Shown in pieces: positions 30,801-38,636 of a stretch of 43,851 bases of DNA. The notes beneath the pieces are model-generated. The model worked only from the letters and a program-made list of their open reading frames with translations. It was not told the origin of the DNA and made no database searches. The DNA comes from a virus. Where the stretch lies: positions 1 through 43,851 of the IMG/VR virus record IMGVR_UViG_3300024259_000005; one strand, given 5' to 3'. Position numbers and translations under genes: made by a program. The stretch's first letter is position 1. Every line of letters starts with the position of its first letter.

Positions 30801-32611
30801 GCCCCGACATCATCAAGCCTATCGAGGGCAAGGGCGATCTGTACATGGACCCGCTCGAGGCTACGATCAAGAACATCTATATGTCTGAGCGTTACCGTGC
30901 CCACCGCCATACTGTTGAGGCCGTGATCGAACTTGATCGCCTGGCCGGCGGTACGGGTATGATCAAGCCGACCAAGGCCGCGCCGAGTCAGCACAACCGT
31001 GTGCTCGAGCATTGGGAAGGCCTGGAGAAGAAGTATTACGAGGTGGACCCGGACATCTATGAGGCGTTCATCAACCTGGATCGTGCCCAGATGAGTATCC
31101 TTTCCAAGGTCCTGGGTGCTCCTGCTCGAACGCTGCGTATTGGTGCTACGAGCACGCTGTCCTTTGGCATACGCAATGCGCTGCGTGACTGGTGGGTGAA
31201 TTCTATCCAGTCTACTTATGGCTTCACGCCTTTCGACCTGATCAAGGGCGTGACTAGCGTGATGCGTAAGGACAAGTGGTACACTGAGTTCATGGAGTCT
31301 GGTGGCGCTATGAGTTCGGCGGTCGCTATGGACCATGCAGGGCTACACAAGGCCGTGAACAAGAGCATCGCCAACACGGGCAAGGGTGGTGCCGGCAAGG
31401 CGCTGTACTACCTGAAACACCCCATTGAGTTTGGCCGCATGTTCACGGAGTTCAGTGAGGCTTTCAACAGGGTGGGCACCTACCGTAAGGCGAGGAAGTA
31501 CACAGGGCGCTATGAGGCGGCCCTGGAGGCCCGTGAGGTGACGCTAGACTTCTCGAGGGCTGGCACCTGGGGCAAGCATATAAACAGTGTGGTGGCCTTC
31601 TGGAACGCTCAGGTGCAGGGTGCTGACAAGATGCGCCGTGTGGCCCAGGAGCGTCCCGAGTCTTTCATGGCCAGGACGGCACCCATTGCTATTAGTTCGA
31701 TGGCGCTGGTGCTGTGGAACCGGCAAGACCCTCGGTGGAAGGACATCCCTGACTACGAGAAGCGGGCCAACTGGATCTTTATGATGCCCGGTGTGGATAA
31801 GATCTGGAAGATGACCAAGCCGTTCGACTACGGCATGCTGTACGGCAGCGTTCCTGAACTGTTTGTTGAGTCTACGCTGGACAGGAACCCTGACGCGGCA
31901 AGCGACCTGTGGGATATGATCTCGTCTGTGACCCCATCCCTTAACCCGATGGACCTCACTATCGTGACCCCGATCGCTGAGATTTTAGCGAACAAGTCCT
32001 TCTTCAAGGACAGGCCTATCGTCCCTCGTAGCCAGGAAGATCTGTGGCCTCACCTGCAATTCGGACGGTATACCGGACGGACTAGCAAGGAGTTCACCAA
32101 GGGCATGGCTCGTATATGGGGCGAAGAGCATGGCTACAGCCCTCGGTACATGGAGCACTTGTGGAAGGGCTACACGGGTGGCCTGGGCAAGCTGGCCATG
32201 CAGGCAATTGACGTTGCCTGGGACATGGCAAGCCCCCCGGACATCCAGCTAGGGGCCAAGGTATGGCACAAGGACCTGCCGGTGATGCGGGACTTTGATG
32301 TGCGCCATCCCTCACAGGGCGGGCAGTTCGTGAGTGACTTCTACGACCTTGGCTATGAGGCCAGATCGGCACTGGCCAGTGCGGAAGAGTCGGGCCAGAG
32401 GCCTGAACGGTGGGCGCGTAGGGTGGATGCTATCTACTCAGCTACCCGTAACCGCATGAACAAGTTCCAGAAGAAGATACAGCGCATCGATGAGAACAAC
32501 CTCATGGGTGGCAAGGCCAAGAACGAGGCCTACGATGAAGTCTACGAGAAGATAAACCGCACGGCTGAGCGGGCATACTTGAGAATGCTCGAAGCCCGCT
32601 GGGAGGAATAG
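27896..32611 (+). CDS. Giant internal virion protein with ADP-ribosyltransferase-like domain
   Basis: This gene encodes 1571 aa, the largest product. Residues about 107-125 are a hydrophobic Gly-rich segment. Residues about 560-680 look like an ADP-ribosyltransferase fold of the polyvalent-protein class: LGYHGGS, a PFHLGTEQAAIDRI helix, IRPKKPYRVLD, then GYDVVPYIN and a YLVLDPKIVEF end. The C-terminal third carries LPP-type helical regions, including PARTLRIGATSTLSFGIRNALRDWW near 1075. No transglycosylase motif was seen, unlike T7 gp16. It is probably injected with the DNA, and the transferase-like domain may modify a host protein on entry. Confidence 0.7.
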   Translation: MPQGWTDEHYSAAKQRLGLPEEWTSEHVDLYLQKTSGVPQTQGPQATHSGDGDDVGPGLGRAFLHGIQYDTPEALIYRYGKGMALEPDEDDYNIAEQVARGLGSFVSPTSILLFIAGGGLGGGVAKKLGVDGVKRLVVKKVIEHGARQAGAVGLERMGRDAIEQKIKTGEIDVNQVLTEGLKGAGLGLATGPAAALGPAGRTLQAAAKGSRKGASTALTEASAALEPKFSLMARPGVGVASRLSETAGSRVANAARRGLQGGTEGAIFGVGGPLMEGQSPTGEDIGTGVGTMLALTGLGALGGRMKGTHGKALSLLRDHTEGKKVLRERVKSAELDALLAREPAGEAAQVLDPQARRRLPPKTELADRGNPVPPPRGSSQWPMDRSVLEKPAEFAGELQNIVTEFQVWGERTGRLRPDQVRFLDKVANDAAGMKWLSESDASTVKSQLVDVFGIQRWRQFLLDNRLRPDELQKGAGHLEGELPLPDKILPNRYDQRLELTKGETRADNDLILDSFYEGLPVIDKPIRPAKKSIGHRRGEWLGEATPVNPEHGQVVRGADGALLGYHGGSADLNLKDGKPFHLGTEQAAIDRITRPEVAGGGSTIQEIGIRPKKPYRVLDERDGGERTELFLLQNDPKARKALTDQGYDVVPYINAIEGPGSLSYLVLDPKIVEFTGQSVSGRVAPSGKWQPISTGGFEPGTPKRTRTAEQMNELMDRAARRGESDAWRKWADKHRTDPDLIDEAIRLMDESFEGTIGNTTRGALSVVERLSSMTTKTGEKDTGLLARQGGKIRAKAEKAYVRFMDDIHALRRFEEAVQKETGYALPAEMRPYLMGRLARSYTGRAAERIRLNLDPILKGMDDGMREEFKSLLRAERFLDRWGEFKNNESLRSKGLTHGVLLRHRETLGPKYATQLEAYKKMMTDMLYDSVGKERADVILEKNGFYTPLFAEMEAAMYGKNTGDPKAYSSPDIIKPIEGKGDLYMDPLEATIKNIYMSERYRAHRHTVEAVIELDRLAGGTGMIKPTKAAPSQHNRVLEHWEGLEKKYYEVDPDIYEAFINLDRAQMSILSKVLGAPARTLRIGATSTLSFGIRNALRDWWVNSIQSTYGFTPFDLIKGVTSVMRKDKWYTEFMESGGAMSSAVAMDHAGLHKAVNKSIANTGKGGAGKALYYLKHPIEFGRMFTEFSEAFNRVGTYRKARKYTGRYEAALEAREVTLDFSRAGTWGKHINSVVAFWNAQVQGADKMRRVAQERPESFMARTAPIAISSMALVLWNRQDPRWKDIPDYEKRANWIFMMPGVDKIWKMTKPFDYGMLYGSVPELFVESTLDRNPDAASDLWDMISSVTPSLNPMDLTIVTPIAEILANKSFFKDRPIVPRSQEDLWPHLQFGRYTGRTSKEFTKGMARIWGEEHGYSPRYMEHLWKGYTGGLGKLAMQAIDVAWDMASPPDIQLGAKVWHKDLPVMRDFDVRHPSQGGQFVSDFYDLGYEARSALASAEESGQRPERWARRVDAIYSATRNRMNKFQKKIQRIDENNLMGGKAKNEAYDEVYEKINRTAERAYLRMLEARWEE

Positions 32612-32612
32612 C

Positions 32613-33608
32613 ATGGCAGCGCCTATTAGCCGTAACCAGATTGTATCCAACACTCCGGCCAGAAGTGCCGACATGAACAACGAGTTCGACACTATCGTTG
32701 ATGCGTACAACACTCTTGCGGATGAACATAACACACAGCAGACGAGTATCAATACGCTCGAGGCTTCGCTCGGTAGCGCCCGCCTAGCCACAATGACTAA
32801 GAATGTGTTGACCTGGGTGGACGCCGACACCCTGGGGTTCGCTGTTGAGTTCTTGAGCCTGCAGAATGTGAACGATGCAGATGATGGTATCCTGATCAGC
32901 AGCCCGACATTTGCCGACATCGACATCACAGATGCTACGGACGGCACACTGGACAACTTGTTGCCTGTGAACACGATAGCGGCGGAGGCGGCGAGCACTT
33001 GGTACTATGTCTGGGCAACGTGCGATTCAGCGGGGGCATCACCCACGCTCTACTACTCCCTAAACCATGACTATGCCACGGTTTCAGGAGAAGTTCCGCC
33101 TGATGTTTCTTATATCCGGCGCGTTGGTGCAGTTTATAATAATACAGGCAGCGATTTCCTTAGGTTCTTCCAGCCCAAAGGTACTCATGATATTGAGTAT
33201 GACACGGCCATTGAGGTGCTTACGCACGCCGACGGCGCATGGACTACGGCCTATACCGCTGGTGATTTTTCGGACATGGTCCCGCCGACTAGCGCCTCAG
33301 GGGCGTGCCAGTTTTACGGGACACTGATCATGGGCACTGCAGTGGACGGCACTTACAAGATCGAGCTTCGTGTTTCGCATGATGCCGTGGCGACGTCATA
33401 CTGGACTGCTCTTAGATTGTCAGGGTATGCCCACACCGGAGGCACTCCGGCCCCAAATGAATGTGTGGTTGTAAACGACTTTAGCTTTGCTTTTGAGGAT
33501 ATCACGGCCCGAGAGGTGTACGTGTCAACTCAAGAGCCGACTACTACAGGCACCTTGACATCAGGTGCGTGGACATTGTTCTGCCGTGGCTACACGGACG
33601 GTCTGTAA
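32613..33608 (+). CDS. Tail fibre or tip-like protein
   Basis: This gene encodes 331 aa with GGGAGGAATAGC before the ATG. A helical N-terminus (MNNEFDTIVDAYNTLADEHNTQQTSINTLEASLG) resembles the trimeric coiled-coil collar of phage fibres. It is followed by a beta-rich body (WYYVWATCDSAG, YSLNHDY, RVGAVYNNTGSDFLRF) and a C-terminal beta domain. There is no beta-helix signature. It could be a short fibre or a head fibre. The assignment is from pattern only. Confidence 0.6.
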   Translation: MAAPISRNQIVSNTPARSADMNNEFDTIVDAYNTLADEHNTQQTSINTLEASLGSARLATMTKNVLTWVDADTLGFAVEFLSLQNVNDADDGILISSPTFADIDITDATDGTLDNLLPVNTIAAEAASTWYYVWATCDSAGASPTLYYSLNHDYATVSGEVPPDVSYIRRVGAVYNNTGSDFLRFFQPKGTHDIEYDTAIEVLTHADGAWTTAYTAGDFSDMVPPTSASGACQFYGTLIMGTAVDGTYKIELRVSHDAVATSYWTALRLSGYAHTGGTPAPNECVVVNDFSFAFEDITAREVYVSTQEPTTTGTLTSGAWTLFCRGYTDGL

Positions 33609-33664
33609 ATCTAACCGCATAACCTTTGGGGGGCAGTATGGCTGCCGAAGACTGTAGGAGTGCT

Positions 33665-33937
33665 ATGCATCGAAGTGAATTAAGACAATGGCTTGTGACT
33701 GGGTTTGCGGTTGCCACGTTGCTGGTGAGCATGGGCATGACCAAGAAGCAGGTGGACACTAACACTCAACAGATCACAGTGCTCACCCAACAGAACGCCC
33801 TGCTAAACCAGTCGCTCAACAACCATATGATTGAGGCCGCTGAGCAGTCTGGCGCGGTACGGGCAGAGTTAACGGCTATTCACGTGACCCTCAATGAGGT
33901 CAAACTCGATGTGAAGGAAGTGCTCCATGCTAGGTAA
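33665..33937 (+). CDS. Small membrane protein with coiled coil, spanin-like
   Basis: This gene encodes 90 aa from ATG at 33665, with TAGGAG 4 nt upstream; an ATG at 33638 with GGGGGG is an alternative. A single N-terminal membrane segment (WLVTGFAVATLLVSMGM) is followed by a polar coiled-coil (DTNTQQITVLTQQNALLNQSLNN, RAELTAIHVTLNEVKLDVKEVL). This inner-membrane anchor plus periplasmic coil resembles i-spanins. It lies just before the holin and overlaps its start by 11 bp. No separate lipoprotein spanin partner is evident nearby. Confidence 0.55.
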   Translation: MHRSELRQWLVTGFAVATLLVSMGMTKKQVDTNTQQITVLTQQNALLNQSLNNHMIEAAEQSGAVRAELTAIHVTLNEVKLDVKEVLHAR

Positions 33938-34328
33938 GGTAGTCAAGTGGCTGGGCGGTGAGACCGTAGAGAAGATCGGTGGAGTGATCGACAGCCTTCA
34001 TACCTCTGATGAGGAGAAGGCGGCGGCCCGGCTCGAGATCGAGAAACTGATAGCCCAGCGTGAGGTTGTAATGACCCAGGCCACGGCTGAGATCATCAAG
34101 GCAGAGGCTCAGGGGCATAGCTGGCTTCAGCGCAACTGGCGGCCCATGACCATGATGATCTTTGTGTTCCTGATCACGGCAAGGTGGTTCGGCTACAGCT
34201 ATGAGGGCATGACGGAGGCCGAACTCATTGAGGCCTGGAAGCTGGTCAAGCTGGGACTTACTGGCTATGTGGGCGGGCGTACCCTCGAGAAGATTGTTCC
34301 TCAAGTCATGGAGAAGCGTAATGCCTAA
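33927..34328 (+). CDS. Holin (3TM-type family)
   Basis: This gene encodes 133 aa. The N-terminal half is an amphipathic helix (SLHTSDEEKAAARLEIEKLIAQ). Then comes the family signature HSWLQRNWRPMTMMIFVFLIT (64-84), where the first membrane segment begins, and a second hydrophobic Gly-rich stretch (LVKLGLTGYVGGRTLEKI, 106-123). These match the 'holin of 3TMs' proteins of phages and gene-transfer agents. It would form the inner-membrane hole at lysis and let the lysozyme from 6962 reach the wall. It is about 27 kb from the endolysin, an unusual split of the lysis genes. Confidence 0.75.
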   Translation: MLGKVVKWLGGETVEKIGGVIDSLHTSDEEKAAARLEIEKLIAQREVVMTQATAEIIKAEAQGHSWLQRNWRPMTMMIFVFLITARWFGYSYEGMTEAELIEAWKLVKLGLTGYVGGRTLEKIVPQVMEKRNA

Positions 34329-34659
34329 CCTCCCCCCGAACCCCCTAGCCCAGGTTGCTCGACCAGGGCCGTCCCCTATGCAAAGGGGGCCACTGGTACA
34401 AGGTGGTCAGCCTCCAATGCAGCCCCCGGGTGGGCCGCCCCAAGACCCGGCTGAGGCCAGGGTGGCGGAGTTAATGGGTGCTGTTCAGGCCCATGGCTAC
34501 GCTGCGGTACGGCAGGCGCTCATCTCGGGGCCTCCGTCACCTATGGCGGAGCTTGACCAAGCCTTTATTCAGTACATGGATCAGAAAACCCAGGGGCCTC
34601 CTAGTGCAGGCCTTCCCCAGGGACCACAGAGTGGTGGCCCAGGAGCTTTTAGGCTTTAG
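34321..34659 (+). CDS. Pro/Gly/Gln-rich low-complexity protein
   Basis: This gene encodes 112 aa. Its ATG overlaps the holin stop by 8 bp (ATGCCTAA). The N- and C-terminal thirds are Pro/Gly/Gln rich and disordered, flanking one helix (EARVAELMGAVQAHGYAAVRQALI). It ends just before the last beta-helix protein. The function is unknown. The Pro-rich arms could bind a partner in the virion or the membrane. Confidence 0.55.
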   Translation: MPNLPPNPLAQVARPGPSPMQRGPLVQGGQPPMQPPGGPPQDPAEARVAELMGAVQAHGYAAVRQALISGPPSPMAELDQAFIQYMDQKTQGPPSAGLPQGPQSGGPGAFRL

Positions 34660-34668
34660 GAGGCCATC

Positions 34669-36237
34669 ATGGCTAGCGTATTTACCCCGGTATTTAATGC
34701 CGACACAGGCAGGCATGACCCAGGCCCCGCAGACATTGTGTATGTAGATATAGATGCGGCTGGAGCGGCGGATGGCACTAGTTGGACTGATGCCTTTACC
34801 ACTATGCAGGCTGCCGTAAATGCTGCGGGCGACGGTGAAAGGATAGCGGTTGCTGCGGGCACTTATGATGATGTTGACATCCTCAACTTCGACTTCTTTG
34901 GCGGGGCTGACGACGGGTCGTTTGAGATCGTGGCCCATGAGCCCGGTGTCATCTTCCGCACGGGAAGTAACCGAATCATTTACGCCGGCAAGGAGAACAG
35001 GGTCGGCATCCATGGTGTTACTTTCGACTGTGAGAGCCAGGCCCTCACCTATGCTGTAGAGTTCAAGGGGGGATCTTTGACCCTGGCTGGTTGTAAGTTC
35101 AAGGACGCGGCCACGACCGCGCCATGCCTGTACATGCGTGAGGCTGATGGTAATTCAGCTTACGACTTCCGGGCCTATGGCTGTGACTTTGCAGGGGCTT
35201 CTGTCAGAGTGAAGGACGCGGATGAGGTTAAGATCGACGGGTGTACCTTCACTGACCCGTGCAAGCTGAATGTTGTAGACTGCACCACCGTGTCCCTGAC
35301 AGGCAGCTCATGGGGGGATTCTGAAACACCCTTTGATGTTGGCACCTCGGGGGCTGCCGGTGCCTCAGACCTGTGCTGGGTCAGCGACTGTGTGAATGTG
35401 ACCATCGACAACTGCCATGCTGTTGCTGAGGATGCTGACACGGTCTTTTGGATTGACCCGGCCACGGTAAACCTAGTGTCTCCGACAATTAAGAATTGTT
35501 CAGTGCTGTGGGTTGGGGAGATTGCTGACGCTCTTTCGATTGGCATCACCAACGGCGCGGAGGATGCTAGTACACTTTCCACCGATGCGCTGATCGAAAA
35601 CTGCCGTGTGGATGTCCCGAACGAGTCTGGCGATAGCTCCCACCATGGTGTCTTTATCTGTGGAGCGATTGGGGCCACCATAAGGAACAACGTGAGCACT
35701 GGCGGCGGGTATAACGGCAGTGTCAAGCTAACGTCTGATCCGCTGGTGTACGGTAACACCTTCAGCGAGCCTGCCAGGCAGTGCTTTGTTGACAAAGCAT
35801 GTACAAGGGCCAGGGTGTACAACAACACAATGTTCGCCACGGGCACGGGGAATGCTGCCATGCGCGTGGTTGAGGGAGATGCGGACGAGGATGTGGTGGA
35901 CTCCTACTGGTACAATAACACAGTGTACGTTGAGGACAGCGCGGTAGCGGTCCAGGTTGATGCGGGAGACCTCATTGACCAGGACTACATCATCACGAAC
36001 CCAGCCCCCATGACACCGCTGTTCGACACCTACAAGTCTGGTCACTACAAAGACAAGACGGTGCTGAACATCTGGTTCTACAACAATACCTACTATGTAG
36101 CCGGCGCGGCCAGCAACTTAGCCTTCACGGTAGAAGGTGTGTCCTGCTCACTAGCGGAGGTTCAGGCCCACCCTGACACTGCCAAGGGCTACTTCTGGGA
36201 GGCTGATGGCGACACTAGCGTTACCGTGGTGACCTAG
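34669..36237 (+). CDS. Parallel beta-helix protein at the end of the late arm
   Basis: This gene encodes 522 aa with GGAGGCCATC before the ATG. The front (VYVDIDAAGAADGTSWTDAFTTMQAAVNAAGDGERIAVAAGTY) is a standard opening of parallel-beta-helix polysaccharide-acting or adhesin proteins. It is followed by many PbH1-type rungs (IENCRV, IRNNVSTGGG, VYNNTMFATG). It lacks the spike anchor. It may be a soluble or fibre-bound depolymerase, or an adhesin. The gene ends in the CTAG shared with the DnaB stop. Confidence 0.7.
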   Translation: MASVFTPVFNADTGRHDPGPADIVYVDIDAAGAADGTSWTDAFTTMQAAVNAAGDGERIAVAAGTYDDVDILNFDFFGGADDGSFEIVAHEPGVIFRTGSNRIIYAGKENRVGIHGVTFDCESQALTYAVEFKGGSLTLAGCKFKDAATTAPCLYMREADGNSAYDFRAYGCDFAGASVRVKDADEVKIDGCTFTDPCKLNVVDCTTVSLTGSSWGDSETPFDVGTSGAAGASDLCWVSDCVNVTIDNCHAVAEDADTVFWIDPATVNLVSPTIKNCSVLWVGEIADALSIGITNGAEDASTLSTDALIENCRVDVPNESGDSSHHGVFICGAIGATIRNNVSTGGGYNGSVKLTSDPLVYGNTFSEPARQCFVDKACTRARVYNNTMFATGTGNAAMRVVEGDADEDVVDSYWYNNTVYVEDSAVAVQVDAGDLIDQDYIITNPAPMTPLFDTYKSGHYKDKTVLNIWFYNNTYYVAGAASNLAFTVEGVSCSLAEVQAHPDTAKGYFWEADGDTSVTVVT

Positions 36238-37550
36238 AATGATGGTGGGTCAACGAACTTGGTGTACTGGTGCATGAACCTGAGGTCGATAGTATCTAGC
36301 GCACCATTACGATGCTTGGCTATGATCAGTTCGGCCATACCTTCACGGTCCTGAGCGCCCATCATCTCGGGCCTGTGCATGAACATGACTATATCTGCGT
36401 CCTGCTCTAAGCTGCCTGAGTCTCTCAGGTGGTGGAGGGCAGGACGCGCTGTTGTATCGGTGGATGCGGCGGCCCTGGATAGCTGGCTGAGTGCCAGGAT
36501 GGGGCACTTGAGTTCCTTGGCCAGCCCTTTGAGAGCGGCACTGATCACACCCACCTCGATGTTCCTGTTCTGGTGACCTGACGGCATACGCATTAGCTGG
36601 ATGTAGTCCACGATAACGAGGTCCAGTGGCTTGTCAATAGTAAGACCGTGACACCGTGAGCGCAGTTCCCCATGGCTGAGGCCCCCTGTCTCGTCAATGA
36701 AGAGATCGGCTCCGGCCAGGGACGATGTGGCCTCGCCAAGAAGTTCCCAATCGGTGGTATTCAGGAGCCCCGACCTCAGCTTGGAGCTATCAACCAGGGC
36801 CTCGGAAGACAAGATACGGTGGGTGACTTCATCTCTACTCATCTCCAGGCTGAAGAAAGCTATTCGCGCATCTGAGTTTAGGCACGCATTGCTTGCTATA
36901 TTCAGAGCCAGTGCGGTCTTGCCCATGGATGGGCGGGCCGCTAGCAGGATCAGGTTGCCGGGCTGGAACCCACCCGTTATATGGTCCAGCAATCCGTACC
37001 CTGTCTGCAGTCCGGTGAAGGATGTGCCGGCCTCCATCCTCTTCTGGATGACATCGAAGCTGGCGGTGATGGTCCGACCCAGTATCTCAGGCTTGCTGGT
37101 AGCCTCTCCCGTCCTCCCTACGGCCATAATAGCCTCTTCGGCATCCCCCAGTACCTTGGATATCTTTTCGGGCCCTGAGCAGGCGGTGAGGATGCCCTCG
37201 CATGCCTTCCTGAGGCGCCTGCGCTGAGCGGCATTGACCACAATGTCAGCATATTCTGACGCATTCTTGGTGAGCACCGGTCTGTCGTACAGGCTGCCAA
37301 TGCGTGAGGCACCGCCGGCCTTGACCAGTAGGCCTGCTAGCTGCAGCTCATTGGTGAGCGTGACCACATCCACGGGTGTACCCCGCCGGACCATGTCCTC
37401 AATGGCACCCCAGATAATGACGTGCTCATGGACAAACAGATCCCTACGAGACAGTTGCCGGGTGAGGTCAGCCGCCTGGGCAGCATCACTCATGGCTGAG
37501 TAGATCACCGCCTCTTCGGCTTCCTGGCTGTAGTGGGTGTTGTCAGTCAC
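36234..37550 (-). CDS. dnaB: Replicative DnaB-type helicase
   Basis: This gene encodes 438 aa from GTG at 37550, with GGAGG 7 nt upstream (an upstream in-frame TTG is less likely). An N-terminal helical domain (about 1-110) precedes the RecA-like motor. Walker A is ARPSMGKTALA (about 207-214), Walker B is LDLVIVDYIQL (311-320) and the H3/H4 region is SQLSRAAASTD with LRDSGSLEQDADIVMF. It unwinds the fork as a hexamer, probably loaded by a protein of this operon or the host. Length is typical for DnaB (about 440-470 aa). It ends the leftward arm and meets the late arm at CTAG. Confidence 0.92.
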   Translation of the reverse strand: MTDNTHYSQEAEEAVIYSAMSDAAQAADLTRQLSRRDLFVHEHVIIWGAIEDMVRRGTPVDVVTLTNELQLAGLLVKAGGASRIGSLYDRPVLTKNASEYADIVVNAAQRRRLRKACEGILTACSGPEKISKVLGDAEEAIMAVGRTGEATSKPEILGRTITASFDVIQKRMEAGTSFTGLQTGYGLLDHITGGFQPGNLILLAARPSMGKTALALNIASNACLNSDARIAFFSLEMSRDEVTHRILSSEALVDSSKLRSGLLNTTDWELLGEATSSLAGADLFIDETGGLSHGELRSRCHGLTIDKPLDLVIVDYIQLMRMPSGHQNRNIEVGVISAALKGLAKELKCPILALSQLSRAAASTDTTARPALHHLRDSGSLEQDADIVMFMHRPEMMGAQDREGMAELIIAKHRNGALDTIDLRFMHQYTKFVDPPSF

Positions 37551-37773
37551 TGCCAAACCTCCCCAGCACAGACTCTGCCATTACACGCAGTGCCTCCAGG
37601 AGTGCCGGGTCGCTTATGGATGTGACAAGATCTGTAATGGTCACACTTTCAAGCTCTATTTTAGTTTCGGCCCCAGCAATGTCTACCCGCGCATATAACG
37701 TGCAGACCGACCTCTGGCTTAGGGGGTCGGCAAGCCCTGGTATCACCTTATATGCTAAAGGGTCCATACTCAT
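37543..37773 (-). CDS. Hypothetical protein upstream of helicase
   Basis: This gene encodes 76 aa from ATG at 37773, with GGAGGTAAAGGT upstream and an ATGA overlap with the previous stop. The sequence has a beta-like DPLAYKVIPGL and SVCTLYARVDIAGAETKIELESVTITDLV region and a C-terminal helix (PALLEALRVMAESVL). It overlaps the helicase by 8 bp. It could be a helicase partner, but no motif shows this. Confidence 0.6.
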   Translation of the reverse strand: MSMDPLAYKVIPGLADPLSQRSVCTLYARVDIAGAETKIELESVTITDLVTSISDPALLEALRVMAESVLGRFGSD

Positions 37774-37973
37774 ACCTTTACCTCCGCACCCATGCGATAA
37801 CGCCACAAAGCACACCCTTTTGAGGGGCATGTTTTGACCCCAGGCAGGTCTCCACCCATGCAGTGTACACAAAAGGCCCTTATAGCGAGTCTACGTGTGC
37901 GTTTTGCACGGTAGCGCACCATCGCACGTTCCATGTTACGCTCCTGCCCCTCAACTATCTTGTCCAGGCTCAT
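37770..37973 (-). CDS. Cys-rich small phage protein (CxxC ... CPxxxCALWxYRMG type)
   Basis: This gene encodes 67 aa from ATG at 37973, with GGAGG 6 nt upstream. The motif AIRAFCVHCMGG ... VKTCPSKGCALWRYRMG matches a widespread phage and prophage small-protein pattern (RxxCLxCxGG, EVxxCxxxxCPLxPYRxG). The four Cys residues probably bind one metal ion. These proteins lie among replication genes, and their role is unknown. The motif match is confident. Confidence 0.75.
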   Translation of the reverse strand: MSLDKIVEGQERNMERAMVRYRAKRTRRLAIRAFCVHCMGGDLPGVKTCPSKGCALWRYRMGAEVKV

Positions 37974-38202
37974 CCCGTGCCTCCTCACGTGCAAACTCCA
38001 GTATCTCCGGCACAGTGCCTATCTTAAACCTTGGATGGTTGGCGAACAAGCAGCTTCTCAGCAGTCCGTTGTCGCTGCCATTCGCAATGAACAGCCCGCC
38101 TTCATCCACTGGTCCCGCTATCCCCAGGTTGATCCCAACATACATATCACCAGCAAGCCACCCGATTAGCCTTAGGCGTGTTTTGCGGAGTCGGTTAGCC
38201 AT
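37951..38202 (-). CDS. Hypothetical protein
   Basis: This gene encodes 83 aa. The ATG overlaps the previous stop by 8 bp (ATGGCTAA). The N-terminus is basic (RLRKTRLRLIGWLAGD), followed by GINLGIAGPVDEGGLFIANG, which is beta/Gly rich, and an acidic helical C-terminus. It overlaps the next gene by 23 bp. No family is recognised. Confidence 0.55.
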   Translation of the reverse strand: MANRLRKTRLRLIGWLAGDMYVGINLGIAGPVDEGGLFIANGSDNGLLRSCLFANHPRFKIGTVPEILEFAREEARDEPGQDS

Positions 38203-38443
38203 CCCGTACCTCCTGGTCGCATCGCGCCGTCTGGTCGAAGATCTCGCCCTGTCTCTGCTGCAGGTCGATGTCCTTTCCCATGTTGTGCAGGTGCTCCTTG
38301 ATTTTCTCCGCCTCCTTGGTGAGATAAGTTCGGAGATCCTCCTGGCGTAGTGGGTACAGTGGCATCACCTTCTTCTTGGTCACCATAGGCGGCCCGTGCC
38401 TGGGCACCATCTTGATCTCAAACTCTTTGATGTCAAAATCCAT
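38195..38443 (-). CDS. Hypothetical charged protein
   Basis: This gene encodes 82 aa with GGAGGGCGT before the ATG. It begins with an acidic/hydrophobic strand (MDFDIKEFEIKMV), then a basic loop, then a long charged helix (RTYLTKEAEKIKEHLHNMGKDIDLQQRQGE) that could form a coiled coil. It is the first gene after the non-coding island and its terminator-like hairpin. The function is unknown. Confidence 0.55.
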   Translation of the reverse strand: MDFDIKEFEIKMVPRHGPPMVTKKKVMPLYPLRQEDLRTYLTKEAEKIKEHLHNMGKDIDLQQRQGEIFDQTARCDQEVRDG

Positions 38444-38464
38444 ACGCCCTCCTGTGGAAGAAAG

Positions 38465-38504
38465 ATCCGGGGCAGGTTGCCAGGGTTACCCCCCTACCCC
38501 GGAT
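38465..38504 (-). terminator. GC-rich hairpin, possible intrinsic terminator
   Basis: On the minus strand ATCCGGGG (38504-38497) pairs with CCCCGGAT (38472-38465), with further partial pairing inside. CTTTCTT follows, a weak pyrimidine tail. It could end or pause leftward transcription after the tRNA-like gene, or shape its 3' processing. The tail is too mixed for a strong terminator. Confidence 0.5.
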
Positions 38505-38583
38505 GACTTCTATAACTGGCCTACTATCCCTTGCCTACTCCGGGTGACTAAGCCCTCAACGTAGGCTATGAAGGGTGTACAAT

Positions 38584-38633
38584 CTGCATGGACCGCAGGG
38601 AATACACCCCTGTTTCATGCAGCACTATGCTGC
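38584..38633 (-). ncRNA. Nested stem-loops 3' of the tRNA-like gene
   Basis: CTGCATG (38584-38590) pairs with CATGCAG (38616-38622), enclosing a second stem CAGGG (38596-38600) with CCCTG (38608-38612). The adjacent GCAGC-ACTAT-GCTGC (38619-38633) shares bases with the outer stem, so the two are alternatives. This may be a switchable RNA element or a processing signal. I do not recognise a family. Confidence 0.4.
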
Positions 38634-38636
38634 GGA

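Noticed and set aside
30593-31336. Minus-strand 247-aa frame within the giant internal protein gene
   Set aside because: It is a shadow frame rich in His/Arg/Thr, as expected from the complement of the real gene.
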